Shown piece after piece: positions 9,149-16,563 of a DNA stretch of 64,000 nt (the stretch's first letter is position 1; the number at the start of each line of letters is the position of its first letter). Source of the DNA: Pseudomonas sp. MM213 (GTDB taxonomy: Bacteria; Pseudomonadota; Gammaproteobacteria; Pseudomonadales; Pseudomonadaceae); the NCBI RefSeq assembly GCF_020423045.1, contig NZ_CP081943.1, forward strand, positions 6,572,001 to 6,636,000, given 5' to 3'. Under the pieces are notes generated by a model. That model did no database searches. It worked only from the letters and a program-made list of their open reading frames with translations, and was not told the DNA's origin. A program made the position numbers and the translations under genes.

Positions 9149-11143
9149 ATGGAAAAGGCACGAGCATTCTTGCTAGGGCTATCGCGTAGGAAAAAGCGGT
9201 TGATTCAGGTCTTCTGCGACGTTCTGCTGGTCTGGCTTGCACTATGGATGGCATTTATCGTGCGCCTTGGCATTGATGACCTGATCAATCCCCTGGAAGA
9301 GCATCGCTGGCTGTTTATCAGTGCTCCGATTGTGGCAATTCCCTTATTCATCCGTTTTGGTATGTATCGTGCTGTCATGCGTTATTTCGGCAGCGATGCG
9401 CTGATCGCGATCATCAAGGCTGTCAGTCTTTCTTCGCTGTTGCTCGCACTCGTCGTCTATTGGTACAGCAACCATGAGGCGGTCGTTCCTCGTTCGATCA
9501 TTTTCAACTATTGGTGGCTGAGCCTGGTGTTGATCGGCGGCTTGCGTTTGGCAATGCGCCAGTACTTTTTGGGCGACTGGTTTACAGCGGCTCAACATGT
9601 CCCCTTCACCAGTCGCGATGACGGTTTGCCCAAAGTCGCGATCTACGGCGCGGGGTCTGCCGGCAACCAGCTCGCGGTAGCGTTGCGGATGGGGCGTCTG
9701 ATGCGCCCGGTTGCGTTCATCGACGATGACCGAAGCATTGCCCACAGGGTTATTTCCGGGCTGCAGGTTTACACCCCAAAACATATCCAGCAGTTGATTG
9801 ACGAGACAGGTGCGCAGGAGATCTTGCTGGCGGTGCCCTCGGCGACCCGTGCCCGGCGTCGTGAGATATTGAATTTTCTGGAAGCCTTTCCACTGCACGT
9901 GCGCAGCGTTCCCGGCTTCATGGACCTGGCCAGCGGGCGGGTCAAGGTCGACGATATTCAGGAAGTGGATATTGCTGATTTGCTGGGCCGCGATACGGTG
10001 CCTGCACAGGAAGACCTGTTCTCCCGTTGTATCGAGGATCAATGCGTTCTGGTGACGGGGGCGGGCGGTTCAATCGGATCGGAGCTTTGCCGCCAGATAC
10101 TGGGCGCTCATCCGAAAACACTGCTGTTGTTCGAACACAGTGAGTTCAATCTCTACAGCATCATGTCCGAGTTGGAGCAGCGGATCAGTCGTGAATCGCT
10201 GTCGGTCAAGTTACTGCCGATATTGGGCTCGGTACGTCATGAGGCAAAGCTTCTTGATGTCATGAAAACCTGGCACGTCGATACGGTCTACCACGCGGCG
10301 GCCTATAAACACGTGCCGATGGTCGAGCACAACATTGCCGAAGGCGTTCTGAACAACGTCATCGGTACGCTCAACACCGCGCAGGCAGCGCTGCAAGCCG
10401 GGGTTTCCAACTTCGTCCTGATTTCCACCGACAAGGCCGTTCGTCCGACCAACGTCATGGGCAGCACCAAGCGCTTGGCCGAAATGACGCTGCAAGCGCT
10501 CAGTCGCGAAGCCGCGCCGGTCCTGTTTGGTGATGTCAGCAATGTATCTCAGGTCAACAAGACCCGATTTACCATGGTGCGTTTCGGCAACGTGCTGGGC
10601 TCATCAGGCTCGGTCATTCCGCTGTTTCACAAACAGATCAAGTCAGGTGGCCCGTTGACGGTCACGCACCCCAAAATCACCCGCTACTTCATGACCATTC
10701 CTGAAGCCGCGCAATTGGTCATTCAGGCCGGCTCAATGGGGCAGGGGGGTGACGTATTCGTACTGGATATGGGCGAGCCGGTGAAAATTGTCGAGCTGGC
10801 CGAGAAAATGATTCACCTGTCGGGTTTGAGCATTCGCTCGGATCGCAACCCGCATGGTGATATCGCGATCGAGTTCAGTGGTTTGCGTCCGGGCGAGAAA
10901 TTGTATGAGGAGTTGCTGATCGGCGATAACGTCGTGGCGACGTCGCATCCGATGATCATGAGCGCCGATGAAGACCATCTGCCATGGGATGTTCTCAAGA
11001 CGAGGTTGAACGAACTGTTGTCCGCTGTCGAACGGGATGATTACACGCGCGTGCGTCAACTCCTGCGCGACACCGTCAGCGGCTACGCGCCCGATGGCGA
11101 GATCGTCGACTGGATCTATCAGCAGCGTCGCCTCGAGCCCTGA
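9149..11143 (+). CDS. wbpM: WbpM: membrane-anchored UDP-N-acetylglucosamine 4,6-dehydratase
   Basis: The 664-residue protein converts UDP-HexNAc to the 4-keto-6-deoxy form. The N-terminal third has about four membrane segments and a CoA-binding-like fold (VAIYGAGSAGNQLAVALRMG). The C-terminal SDR domain starts VLVTGAGGSIGSELCRQI. The catalytic segment TNVMGSTKRLAE shows Met in place of the usual SDR Tyr (the SMK form typical of WbpM/FlaA1). ATG 9149 follows AGGGAGTT and gives almost exactly the length of P. aeruginosa WbpM; the open frame extends upstream to 9077 without a better start. In Pseudomonas it typically closes the O-antigen locus, as here. Confidence 0.95.
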   Translation: MEKARAFLLGLSRRKKRLIQVFCDVLLVWLALWMAFIVRLGIDDLINPLEEHRWLFISAPIVAIPLFIRFGMYRAVMRYFGSDALIAIIKAVSLSSLLLALVVYWYSNHEAVVPRSIIFNYWWLSLVLIGGLRLAMRQYFLGDWFTAAQHVPFTSRDDGLPKVAIYGAGSAGNQLAVALRMGRLMRPVAFIDDDRSIAHRVISGLQVYTPKHIQQLIDETGAQEILLAVPSATRARRREILNFLEAFPLHVRSVPGFMDLASGRVKVDDIQEVDIADLLGRDTVPAQEDLFSRCIEDQCVLVTGAGGSIGSELCRQILGAHPKTLLLFEHSEFNLYSIMSELEQRISRESLSVKLLPILGSVRHEAKLLDVMKTWHVDTVYHAAAYKHVPMVEHNIAEGVLNNVIGTLNTAQAALQAGVSNFVLISTDKAVRPTNVMGSTKRLAEMTLQALSREAAPVLFGDVSNVSQVNKTRFTMVRFGNVLGSSGSVIPLFHKQIKSGGPLTVTHPKITRYFMTIPEAAQLVIQAGSMGQGGDVFVLDMGEPVKIVELAEKMIHLSGLSIRSDRNPHGDIAIEFSGLRPGEKLYEELLIGDNVVATSHPMIMSADEDHLPWDVLKTRLNELLSAVERDDYTRVRQLLRDTVSGYAPDGEIVDWIYQQRRLEP

Positions 11144-11172
11144 TTGTTTCACATCCTGTAACTGACACATTT

Positions 11173-11200
11173 TTGACAGGCTCCAGACATCGCCTAAGTT
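11173..11200 (+). promoter_or_regulatory. Candidate promoter of comEA-like gene
   Basis: A perfect TTGACA (11173-11178), then 16 bases and TAAGTT (11195-11200; poor -10). It lies about 55 bases before the ComEA start and is immediately followed by the hairpin at 11202-11230. Confidence 0.3.
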
Positions 11201-11201
11201 T

Positions 11202-11230
11202 GGAAGGCAGCTTCGGAAAAGCTGCTTTCC
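11202..11230 (+). terminator. Hairpin between wbpM and comEA
   Basis: A stem of about 12 base pairs (GGAAGGCAGCTT with AAGCTGCTTTCC, one G-T pair) around a short CGGA-like loop. It has no clean T-tract after it, so it may be an attenuator, a weak wbpM terminator or a leader structure of the comEA-like mRNA. Confidence 0.35.
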
Positions 11231-11255
11231 CAATTGATGTCATGGAGCTTCATTT

Positions 11256-11591
11256 ATGCGTACTGGCTACTTCTACTCTCTGATTTTTGCCCTCCTGAGC
11301 ACTGCCTCTGTCGCCGCCATTGCCGCCCCCGCGGCCAAGTCGGAGGCGGGCACTGCACCTCTGGTCATGGAGGTCGCTCCCAAGGTTCAGTCCGAAAAGG
11401 TTGATTTGAATCGGGCCGACGCGTCGACGCTGCAACGGGAGTTGTCCGGCATCGGGGAAGCCAAGGCCAAGGCGATTGTTACCTATCGTGAGAGTAATGG
11501 GCCGTTTGCATCGGTGGACGAGCTGCTCGAAGTGAAGGGAATCGGCAAAGCCATTCTGGATAAGAACCGCGAAAAGCTTGAGGTGAACTAA
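11256..11591 (+). CDS. ComEA-family helix-hairpin-helix DNA-binding protein
   Basis: A 111-residue exported protein. A cleavable signal peptide covers about residues 1-24 (hydrophobic stretch FYSLIFALLSTASVAAIAA), followed by a linker and a helix-hairpin-helix pair from about residue 48: VDLNRADASTLQ, LSGIGEAKAKAIV and VKGIGKAILDKNREKL. ComEA proteins bind incoming DNA in the periplasm during uptake; in Pseudomonas this short form beside wbpM is widely conserved, but a transformation role there is inferred. The ribosome site GGAG lies eight bases before ATG. A strong terminator follows directly. Confidence 0.9.
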   Translation: MRTGYFYSLIFALLSTASVAAIAAPAAKSEAGTAPLVMEVAPKVQSEKVDLNRADASTLQRELSGIGEAKAKAIVTYRESNGPFASVDELLEVKGIGKAILDKNREKLEVN

Positions 11592-11611
11592 GCTTGTAAT
11601 TCAGCGCCATG

Positions 11612-11635
11612 GGCCGGTCATTGACCGGCCTTTTT
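11612..11635 (+). terminator. Rho-independent terminator after comEA-like gene
   Basis: GGCCGGTCA pairs with TGACCGGCC and is followed by TTTTT. It is the clearest intrinsic terminator in this part of the window. Confidence 0.85.
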
Positions 11636-11795
11636 GCATTCTGGCGTACGTGGTGATTTAGCGCCTTCCGTCGGTAGATGAAAAATTACGGCTATCATAT
11701 TGTGATTAAATTATGCCTATAATAAATTCGTCATCCAGCTTGGCGCTCTGAAGCGCAGGCGCTTTTCTTTTCCTTACGCATTCCAGGAGCACGTC

Positions 11796-12590
11796 ATGAA
11801 TTCTGTCCAGGCCCAAGGTACAGCTCTTGTTACCGGTGCTTCATCCGGGATTGGTGCCATTTACGCTGAGCGCTTGGCAGCGCGCGGTTTTGATTTGTTG
11901 CTGGTTGCACGTGACGAACAGCGTCTTCAGGCCGCGGCGAGCAAGCTGCGCGCAGAGCATGGTGTTCAGGTCGAAGTGCTGAAAGCGGATCTCACGCAAA
12001 AGGATGATGTGCTGAAACTTGAGCAACGCCTTCGCAGCGATTCGAGTATCAGTCTGCTGCTGAATAACGCGGGTGTCGCGGCAGATGGCTTGCTGGCCAA
12101 CGCCGATCTGGACCAACTGGAACGTTTGATTCAATTGAACGTAACGACGGTCACGCGCCTGGCTTCGGTGGCGGCCGCCAGTTTTGCCAAAGCCGGCCGG
12201 GGTACGATCATCAACATCGCCTCGGTGGTGGCGTTGTTCCCCGAGCGCTTCAACGCCACTTACAGCGCCAGCAAGGCTTATGTGTTGAGCCTGACCCAGT
12301 CGTTGAATGCCGAGCTGGATGGCACCGGGGTCAAAGTACAAGCGGTGTTGCCAGGCGTGACGCGCACCGAAATCTGGGAGCGTTCCGGTATCGACGCAAG
12401 CCAGATCCCGGCGGACATGGTCATGGAAGCGGGCGAGATGGTCGATGCATCGTTGTCGGGGCTGGACCAGGGAGAACTGATCACCATTCCTTCGTTGCCG
12501 GATGCCTCCGACTGGGATGCGTTTGTCGCGGCGCGTCTGGTGATGGCGCCGAATCTTTCCAAAAGCAAGGCCGCTTCGCGTTACAAGTGA
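11796..12590 (+). CDS. Short-chain dehydrogenase/reductase
   Basis: A 264-residue classical SDR. The NAD(P)-binding motif is TGASSGIGA near residue 15, NNAG follows the beta-4 strand, and the active site shows Ser in IASV and the YxxxK motif in YSASK. An ARDEQRL segment after the second strand suggests NADP preference. The ribosome site CAGGAG precedes ATG. It is followed after 32 bases by a ketosynthase gene in the same direction, so an acyl-chain ketoreduction partnership is plausible, but the substrate is not identifiable. Confidence 0.85.
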   Translation: MNSVQAQGTALVTGASSGIGAIYAERLAARGFDLLLVARDEQRLQAAASKLRAEHGVQVEVLKADLTQKDDVLKLEQRLRSDSSISLLLNNAGVAADGLLANADLDQLERLIQLNVTTVTRLASVAAASFAKAGRGTIINIASVVALFPERFNATYSASKAYVLSLTQSLNAELDGTGVKVQAVLPGVTRTEIWERSGIDASQIPADMVMEAGEMVDASLSGLDQGELITIPSLPDASDWDAFVAARLVMAPNLSKSKAASRYK

Positions 12591-12622
12591 GGCACTCTCC
12601 ATTGGCTTGAGGTAGTTGCGGT

Positions 12623-13897
12623 ATGAGTGAACGTCGAGTGGTTGTAACGGGCATGGGTTTGGTGTCTCCGCTGGGTAGCGGGGTCGAAGCCGTCTGGGAG
12701 CGTCTGTTGGCCGGGCGTTCGGGATTGCGCAACTTGCCGGACGAAGTCGTGGCTGATCTGCCGGCCAAGGTCGGTGGCGCAGTGCCGACGCTGGCCGAAG
12801 ATGCCGAAGCAGGTTTTGATCCGGATCGTGCGACGCCGCCCAAAGAGCAGAAGAAGATGGACCGCTTCATTATGTTTGCCATGGAAGCGGCACGTCAGGC
12901 GCTTGAGCAAGCGGGTTGGCAGGCACAGGATGCCAATGCCCAGGAGCGTACGGCGACCATTATCGGTTCGGGGGTCGGTGGTTTCGGCGCGATTGCCGAT
13001 GCGGTACGCACCACCGACAGTCGTGGCCCGCGGCGTTTGTCGCCTTTCACCATTCCCTCGTTTCTGGTCAATCTGGCTGCGGGCCATGTGTCGATCCAGC
13101 ACGGATTCAAAGGCCCCCTGGGTGCTCCGGTAACGGCGTGCGCGGCCGGGGTTCAGGCGATTGGCGATGCGGCGCGGCTGATCCGTTGCGGCGAGGCGGA
13201 CATTGCGGTGTGTGGCGGTGCGGAGGCGTCGATCGATCGTGTCAGTCTCGCCGGGTTCGCTGCGGCTCGCGCATTGTCCAGTGGTTACAACGAAACGCCG
13301 GAGCGGGCTTCGCGTCCGTTCGACCGTGACCGCGATGGTTTTGTCATGGGTGAGGGCGCAGGCCTTCTGGTGATCGAATCCCTGGAGCATGCACTGGCCC
13401 GTGGCGCGCAACCGCTGGCGGAACTGGTCGGTTACGGCACCAGCGCCGACGCCTATCACCTGACCGCCGGCCCCGAAGATGGCAGTGGTGCGCGACGGGC
13501 GATGTCGCTGGCGCTGGCTCAGGCGGGCATCGCTGCGGCACAGGTTCAGCACCTCAATGCTCACGCAACCTCGACGCCGGTTGGGGATCTGGGCGAGTTG
13601 GCAGCGATCAAATCGTTGTTCGGCACGGATAACAAGATTGCGGTCACGTCGACCAAGTCGGCCACCGGGCATTTGCTCGGCGCGGCGGGCGGGATCGAAG
13701 CGATCTTCACGCTGTTGGCGATCCGTGATCAGATCGTGCCGGCCACCCTCAACCTGGATAACCCGGATCCGGCGGCGCAAGGTGTGGACATCGTCCATGG
13801 TCAGGCGCGGCCGATGGCCATCGAGTATGCGCTGTCCAACGGTTTCGGCTTTGGTGGGGTCAATGCCAGCGTGCTCTTCAAGCGCTGGCAGGGTTAA
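12623..13897 (+). CDS. fabF: Beta-ketoacyl-ACP synthase II (FabF family)
   Basis: A 424-residue thiolase-fold condensing enzyme that extends acyl-ACP with malonyl-ACP. The catalytic triad is visible: Cys in VTACAAGVQAIG, His in NAHATSTPVGD, and His in STKSATGHLLGAAGG. A typical FabF opening, RRVVVTGMGLVSPLG, confirms the start. It is probably an accessory FabF copy, since it is not beside acpP or fabD; the closest genes are an SDR and a convergent TetR regulator, suggesting a regulated, specialised acyl-modification unit. Its stop overlaps the TetR stop by four bases. Confidence 0.92.
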   Translation: MSERRVVVTGMGLVSPLGSGVEAVWERLLAGRSGLRNLPDEVVADLPAKVGGAVPTLAEDAEAGFDPDRATPPKEQKKMDRFIMFAMEAARQALEQAGWQAQDANAQERTATIIGSGVGGFGAIADAVRTTDSRGPRRLSPFTIPSFLVNLAAGHVSIQHGFKGPLGAPVTACAAGVQAIGDAARLIRCGEADIAVCGGAEASIDRVSLAGFAAARALSSGYNETPERASRPFDRDRDGFVMGEGAGLLVIESLEHALARGAQPLAELVGYGTSADAYHLTAGPEDGSGARRAMSLALAQAGIAAAQVQHLNAHATSTPVGDLGELAAIKSLFGTDNKIAVTSTKSATGHLLGAAGGIEAIFTLLAIRDQIVPATLNLDNPDPAAQGVDIVHGQARPMAIEYALSNGFGFGGVNASVLFKRWQG

Positions 13898-14451
13898 TCC
13901 CGGGGCTTTTTGAGAAAGTCGCGCGTGACGTCGAGAATCCGCTGGGCCAGATCGGCGCTCTCGACACTGCGCGACAACAGCAGCGCCCCGACCATTGCGG
14001 ACATGATGAATATGCTCTGGTCGGCGGCATCATCACCTTCAAGGGTGCCTTGTATTTGTTCGAGCCGCGCATTGAGCACCACGTCGGAGGTCGGACTTGG
14101 CTGTCCGCGCAGGCCGAGTTCCGATGACATGGTCGGCAACGGGCACCCTTCATGGGGCGAAGTCTGGTGCCATTCGGACAAGTACGCGTCAATGAACGCC
14201 TCGAGTGGGCGTTCCTGAGCGAACAGTTCGGCGCAGATGACTTCCACCTCGGCGCCTGCAGCCTGCAGGGCCTTTTCTACCAGCTCATCCTTGGACTTGA
14301 AATGCGAATAGAAGCCGCCGTGAGTCAAGCCCAGCGCTTTCATCAGGGGCTGCAAGCCGGTCGCGCCAATACCGTCGCGGCGAAATCGCGCTGAAGCTTC
14401 CTTGATGATGCGTTTGTGGGTCTGAGCTTTATGGTCCTGCGAGTAACGCAT
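13894..14451 (-). CDS. TetR/AcrR-family transcriptional regulator
   Basis: A 185-residue repressor-type protein. The N-terminal helix-turn-helix reads IIKEASARFRRDG through LMKALGLTHGGFYSHFKSKD, typical of TetR. The C-terminal ligand domain resembles regulators of the YcdC/AcrR type. ATG 14451 is preferred because GGAG lies seven bases upstream. It converges with fabF and overlaps it by four bases. Its target is unknown; the divergent GntR gene and the fabF unit are the obvious candidates. Confidence 0.88.
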   Translation of the reverse strand: MRYSQDHKAQTHKRIIKEASARFRRDGIGATGLQPLMKALGLTHGGFYSHFKSKDELVEKALQAAGAEVEVICAELFAQERPLEAFIDAYLSEWHQTSPHEGCPLPTMSSELGLRGQPSPTSDVVLNARLEQIQGTLEGDDAADQSIFIMSAMVGALLLSRSVESADLAQRILDVTRDFLKKPRD

Positions 14452-14627
14452 CTGGTATCTCCGCAACAATGCGCCATCTTAACCAATGGAAATGGGATGG
14501 TGACTGTACTTCTATTTCTAAAAAGCATGCAGATGCGTAGAACTCCTTCATGAGGTCTTGAACGAACTGGCACGGATAGTGATTACCCGTTAGCTGACGA
14601 TAGTTGAACAATCATAAGGCGATAAGT

Positions 14628-15281
14628 ATGAACAGCGGACTGTCCCTGGCCGACCACATCACCCTGGAGTTACGCGCCGACATCATTGGCGGTCGTTTGC
14701 TGCCCGGCATGGCGCTGGTGGAAAACGATCTGGTGTCAGCCTACAACGCTTCCCGCAACACCATCCGCGAAGCCTTGCATCGATTGGGGCAGGAAGGACT
14801 GACCCGTTATGTGCGCAACAAAGGCGTGATGGTGCGTCGCTTGGGCGTCGACGATGTGCGGGATCTGTTCAACGTCCGCCGCACGCTGGAGTTGCAGGCC
14901 ATCAGTGCCAGTCAGCCGCTGCGCGATTATCAGTCCGACCGGATGCTCGAAGCCCTGGAAGCCACCGAACTGGCCCGGGAGCGCGAGGACTGGCGCGCCG
15001 TGGGCACGCACAGCCTGGCGTTTCATCAACACATCGTCGGGTTGCTGCGCAGCCCGTTGTTCGATGAGTTCTTCACCAATGTCGTCGCGCAACTGCGCCT
15101 GGTGTTTTGCGCCGCGCCCGATGAATCACGGTTTCAGGCGCCCTGGCTGGCGCGTGACCGGCAGATTCACGAGCTGCTGGCCGAAGGCGACAAACGCGCC
15201 GCCGAGGACGCCATGAGCCGTTATCTCGACGATTCCGAACACCTTCTGTTGCAAATGCTTGCTCCTTCTTCCCATCACTGA
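14628..15281 (+). CDS. GntR-family regulator (FadR/FCD subfamily)
   Basis: A 217-residue regulator. The winged helix (about residues 8-70) includes LRADIIGGRLLPGMAL and SAYNASRNTIREALHRL. The all-helical FCD domain that follows has the metal-binding histidines in FHQHIV and the C-terminal region. ATG 14628 follows AAGGCGAT; an upstream TTG at 14604 is less likely. It lies 15 bases before the DUF1989 gene in the same direction and probably controls that gene, and perhaps the permease further downstream, in response to a small carboxylate or amine (inference). Confidence 0.88.
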   Translation: MNSGLSLADHITLELRADIIGGRLLPGMALVENDLVSAYNASRNTIREALHRLGQEGLTRYVRNKGVMVRRLGVDDVRDLFNVRRTLELQAISASQPLRDYQSDRMLEALEATELAREREDWRAVGTHSLAFHQHIVGLLRSPLFDEFFTNVVAQLRLVFCAAPDESRFQAPWLARDRQIHELLAEGDKRAAEDAMSRYLDDSEHLLLQMLAPSSHH

Positions 15282-15296
15282 TCGAGGATTCGTGCC

Positions 15297-16148
15297 ATGT
15301 ACAAAGACTATCCGGCGGCCTACCAAGTCAGCAAAGGTTCGGCCTTGCAGGTGGATAAAGCCTTCTATGAAAAGATCCGGGATACGAAGGAGGGGCGCAC
15401 GCTGATCGAGCAGTTCGAAGTGCCGATCCGCACCGGCCGCGCCTGGCATGTCCCGGCCGGGCACGTGTTTCGCGTGACCACGCCGGTCGGCCCGCAAGTC
15501 GGGGATTTCAACGTCTGGAATGCCAACGATCCGCGTGAACGCTTGTGGGCTTCACGCACGCGGCAGTTGCAAGGGGCGCATGTCAGCACTCACGACCGGC
15601 TCTGGTCGAACCTGCCATTCTTGCGGCCGCTGGTGACCATCACCGATGACAGCCTGGCCGACTACGGCATTGACGAACATGGCGGGCGCCTGCACGACTT
15701 GCTCGGCACCCGCTGCGATCCCTATGTGAACAAAATGCTCACCGGCGAAGACTTCCACCATCACTGCCACTCCAACCTGACCCGCGCAGTGTTGCCCCAT
15801 GGCCTGACCGAGTTCGACGTGCATGACGTGCTGAACATTTTCCAGTGCACCGGCCTCAATCACGACGACATGTACTTCATGAAAGCCTGTCCGGCGCAGA
15901 AGGGCGACTACCTGGAATTCTTCGCCGAGATTGATCTGTTGTGTGCACTGTCGACCTGCCCGGGGGGCGATCTGTCGCTGGCCATGTGGGGGCCGGACGC
16001 GCAGGACCCGCTGAGCGTGTGTCGCCCGCTTGGGGTGGAGATCTACAAACTGGAGGATTCACTGCTCGAAGGCTGGAGCCAGCCGGAGCGTGCGGCGTAC
16101 AAAGGGCTGCATGGCTTGCACATCGCCAAGGCCGATTGGGAAAAATAG
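15297..16148 (+). CDS. DUF1989 / urea carboxylase-associated family protein
   Basis: A 283-residue protein of the DUF1989 family (PF09347). Recognisable features are VPAGHVFRVTTPVGPQVGDF, the metal-type cluster HHHCHSNL, and a Cys-containing segment in the C-terminal half (LSTCPGGD). Some shorter DUF1989 proteins form a carboxyguanidine deiminase in guanidine use; this longer form, beside a GntR regulator and an ethanolamine-type permease, has no established substrate that I know of. A role in catabolism of a small amine or guanidine-like compound is inference from context. The ribosome site is GAGGA. Confidence 0.75.
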   Translation: MYKDYPAAYQVSKGSALQVDKAFYEKIRDTKEGRTLIEQFEVPIRTGRAWHVPAGHVFRVTTPVGPQVGDFNVWNANDPRERLWASRTRQLQGAHVSTHDRLWSNLPFLRPLVTITDDSLADYGIDEHGGRLHDLLGTRCDPYVNKMLTGEDFHHHCHSNLTRAVLPHGLTEFDVHDVLNIFQCTGLNHDDMYFMKACPAQKGDYLEFFAEIDLLCALSTCPGGDLSLAMWGPDAQDPLSVCRPLGVEIYKLEDSLLEGWSQPERAAYKGLHGLHIAKADWEK

Positions 16149-16155
16149 CCGTCAC

Positions 16156-16258
16156 CTGTCGGAGCGAGCCTGCTCGCGATGGACGTTAACGATAACGCGT
16201 TTATTCTGAATAAACGCGTTGTTCTCAGGTGCATCGCGAGCAGGCTCGCTCCTACAGG
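16156..16258. repeat. REP pair (BIME), GAGCGAGCCTGCTCGCGA type
   Basis: Two inverted REP arms (left 16156-16180, right 16233-16257) flank a perfect 12-bp inverted repeat, AACGCGTTTATT with its complement (16194-16220). It sits between the convergent DUF1989 and DUF2897 genes and may also act in termination. Confidence 0.85.
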
Positions 16259-16270
16259 GATCAGGTTTTT

Positions 16271-16438
16271 TCAGCGGTCCTGCGCATCCTTGGCATCCGC
16301 TTGCGCGTTGCGTTCAGCGACGCGTTTGCGTTGCTCATCGGTCAGTTCGACCTTGTGGGCGGTGTCGCGCAACAACATCAAACCACCCACGATCGAGCCG
16401 ATTGCAACGATCAGAATCAACCAGGCATACCAGGGCAT
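16271..16438 (-). CDS. DUF2897-family small membrane protein
   Basis: A 55-residue protein starting MPWYAWLILIVAIGSIVGG, with one N-terminal membrane helix (about residues 4-23) and a charged cytoplasmic tail rich in Arg, Glu and Asp. It matches the short DUF2897 proteins common in Pseudomonas. Start 16438 is chosen for its AAGGAGA ribosome site; the longer open frame upstream has none. The function is unknown. Confidence 0.75.
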   Translation of the reverse strand: MPWYAWLILIVAIGSIVGGLMLLRDTAHKVELTDEQRKRVAERNAQADAKDAQDR

Positions 16439-16563
16439 AGGGCTCTCCTTGAGGGCAGGCCGATTGGCGGGTTTCGCCAATCGATCGTGCATACCACTTT
16501 GAGCGATTCAATTTCGCAGTGGTTCCATTCTATGCCTGATCGACTCGCAACACCTGCTGCGAT

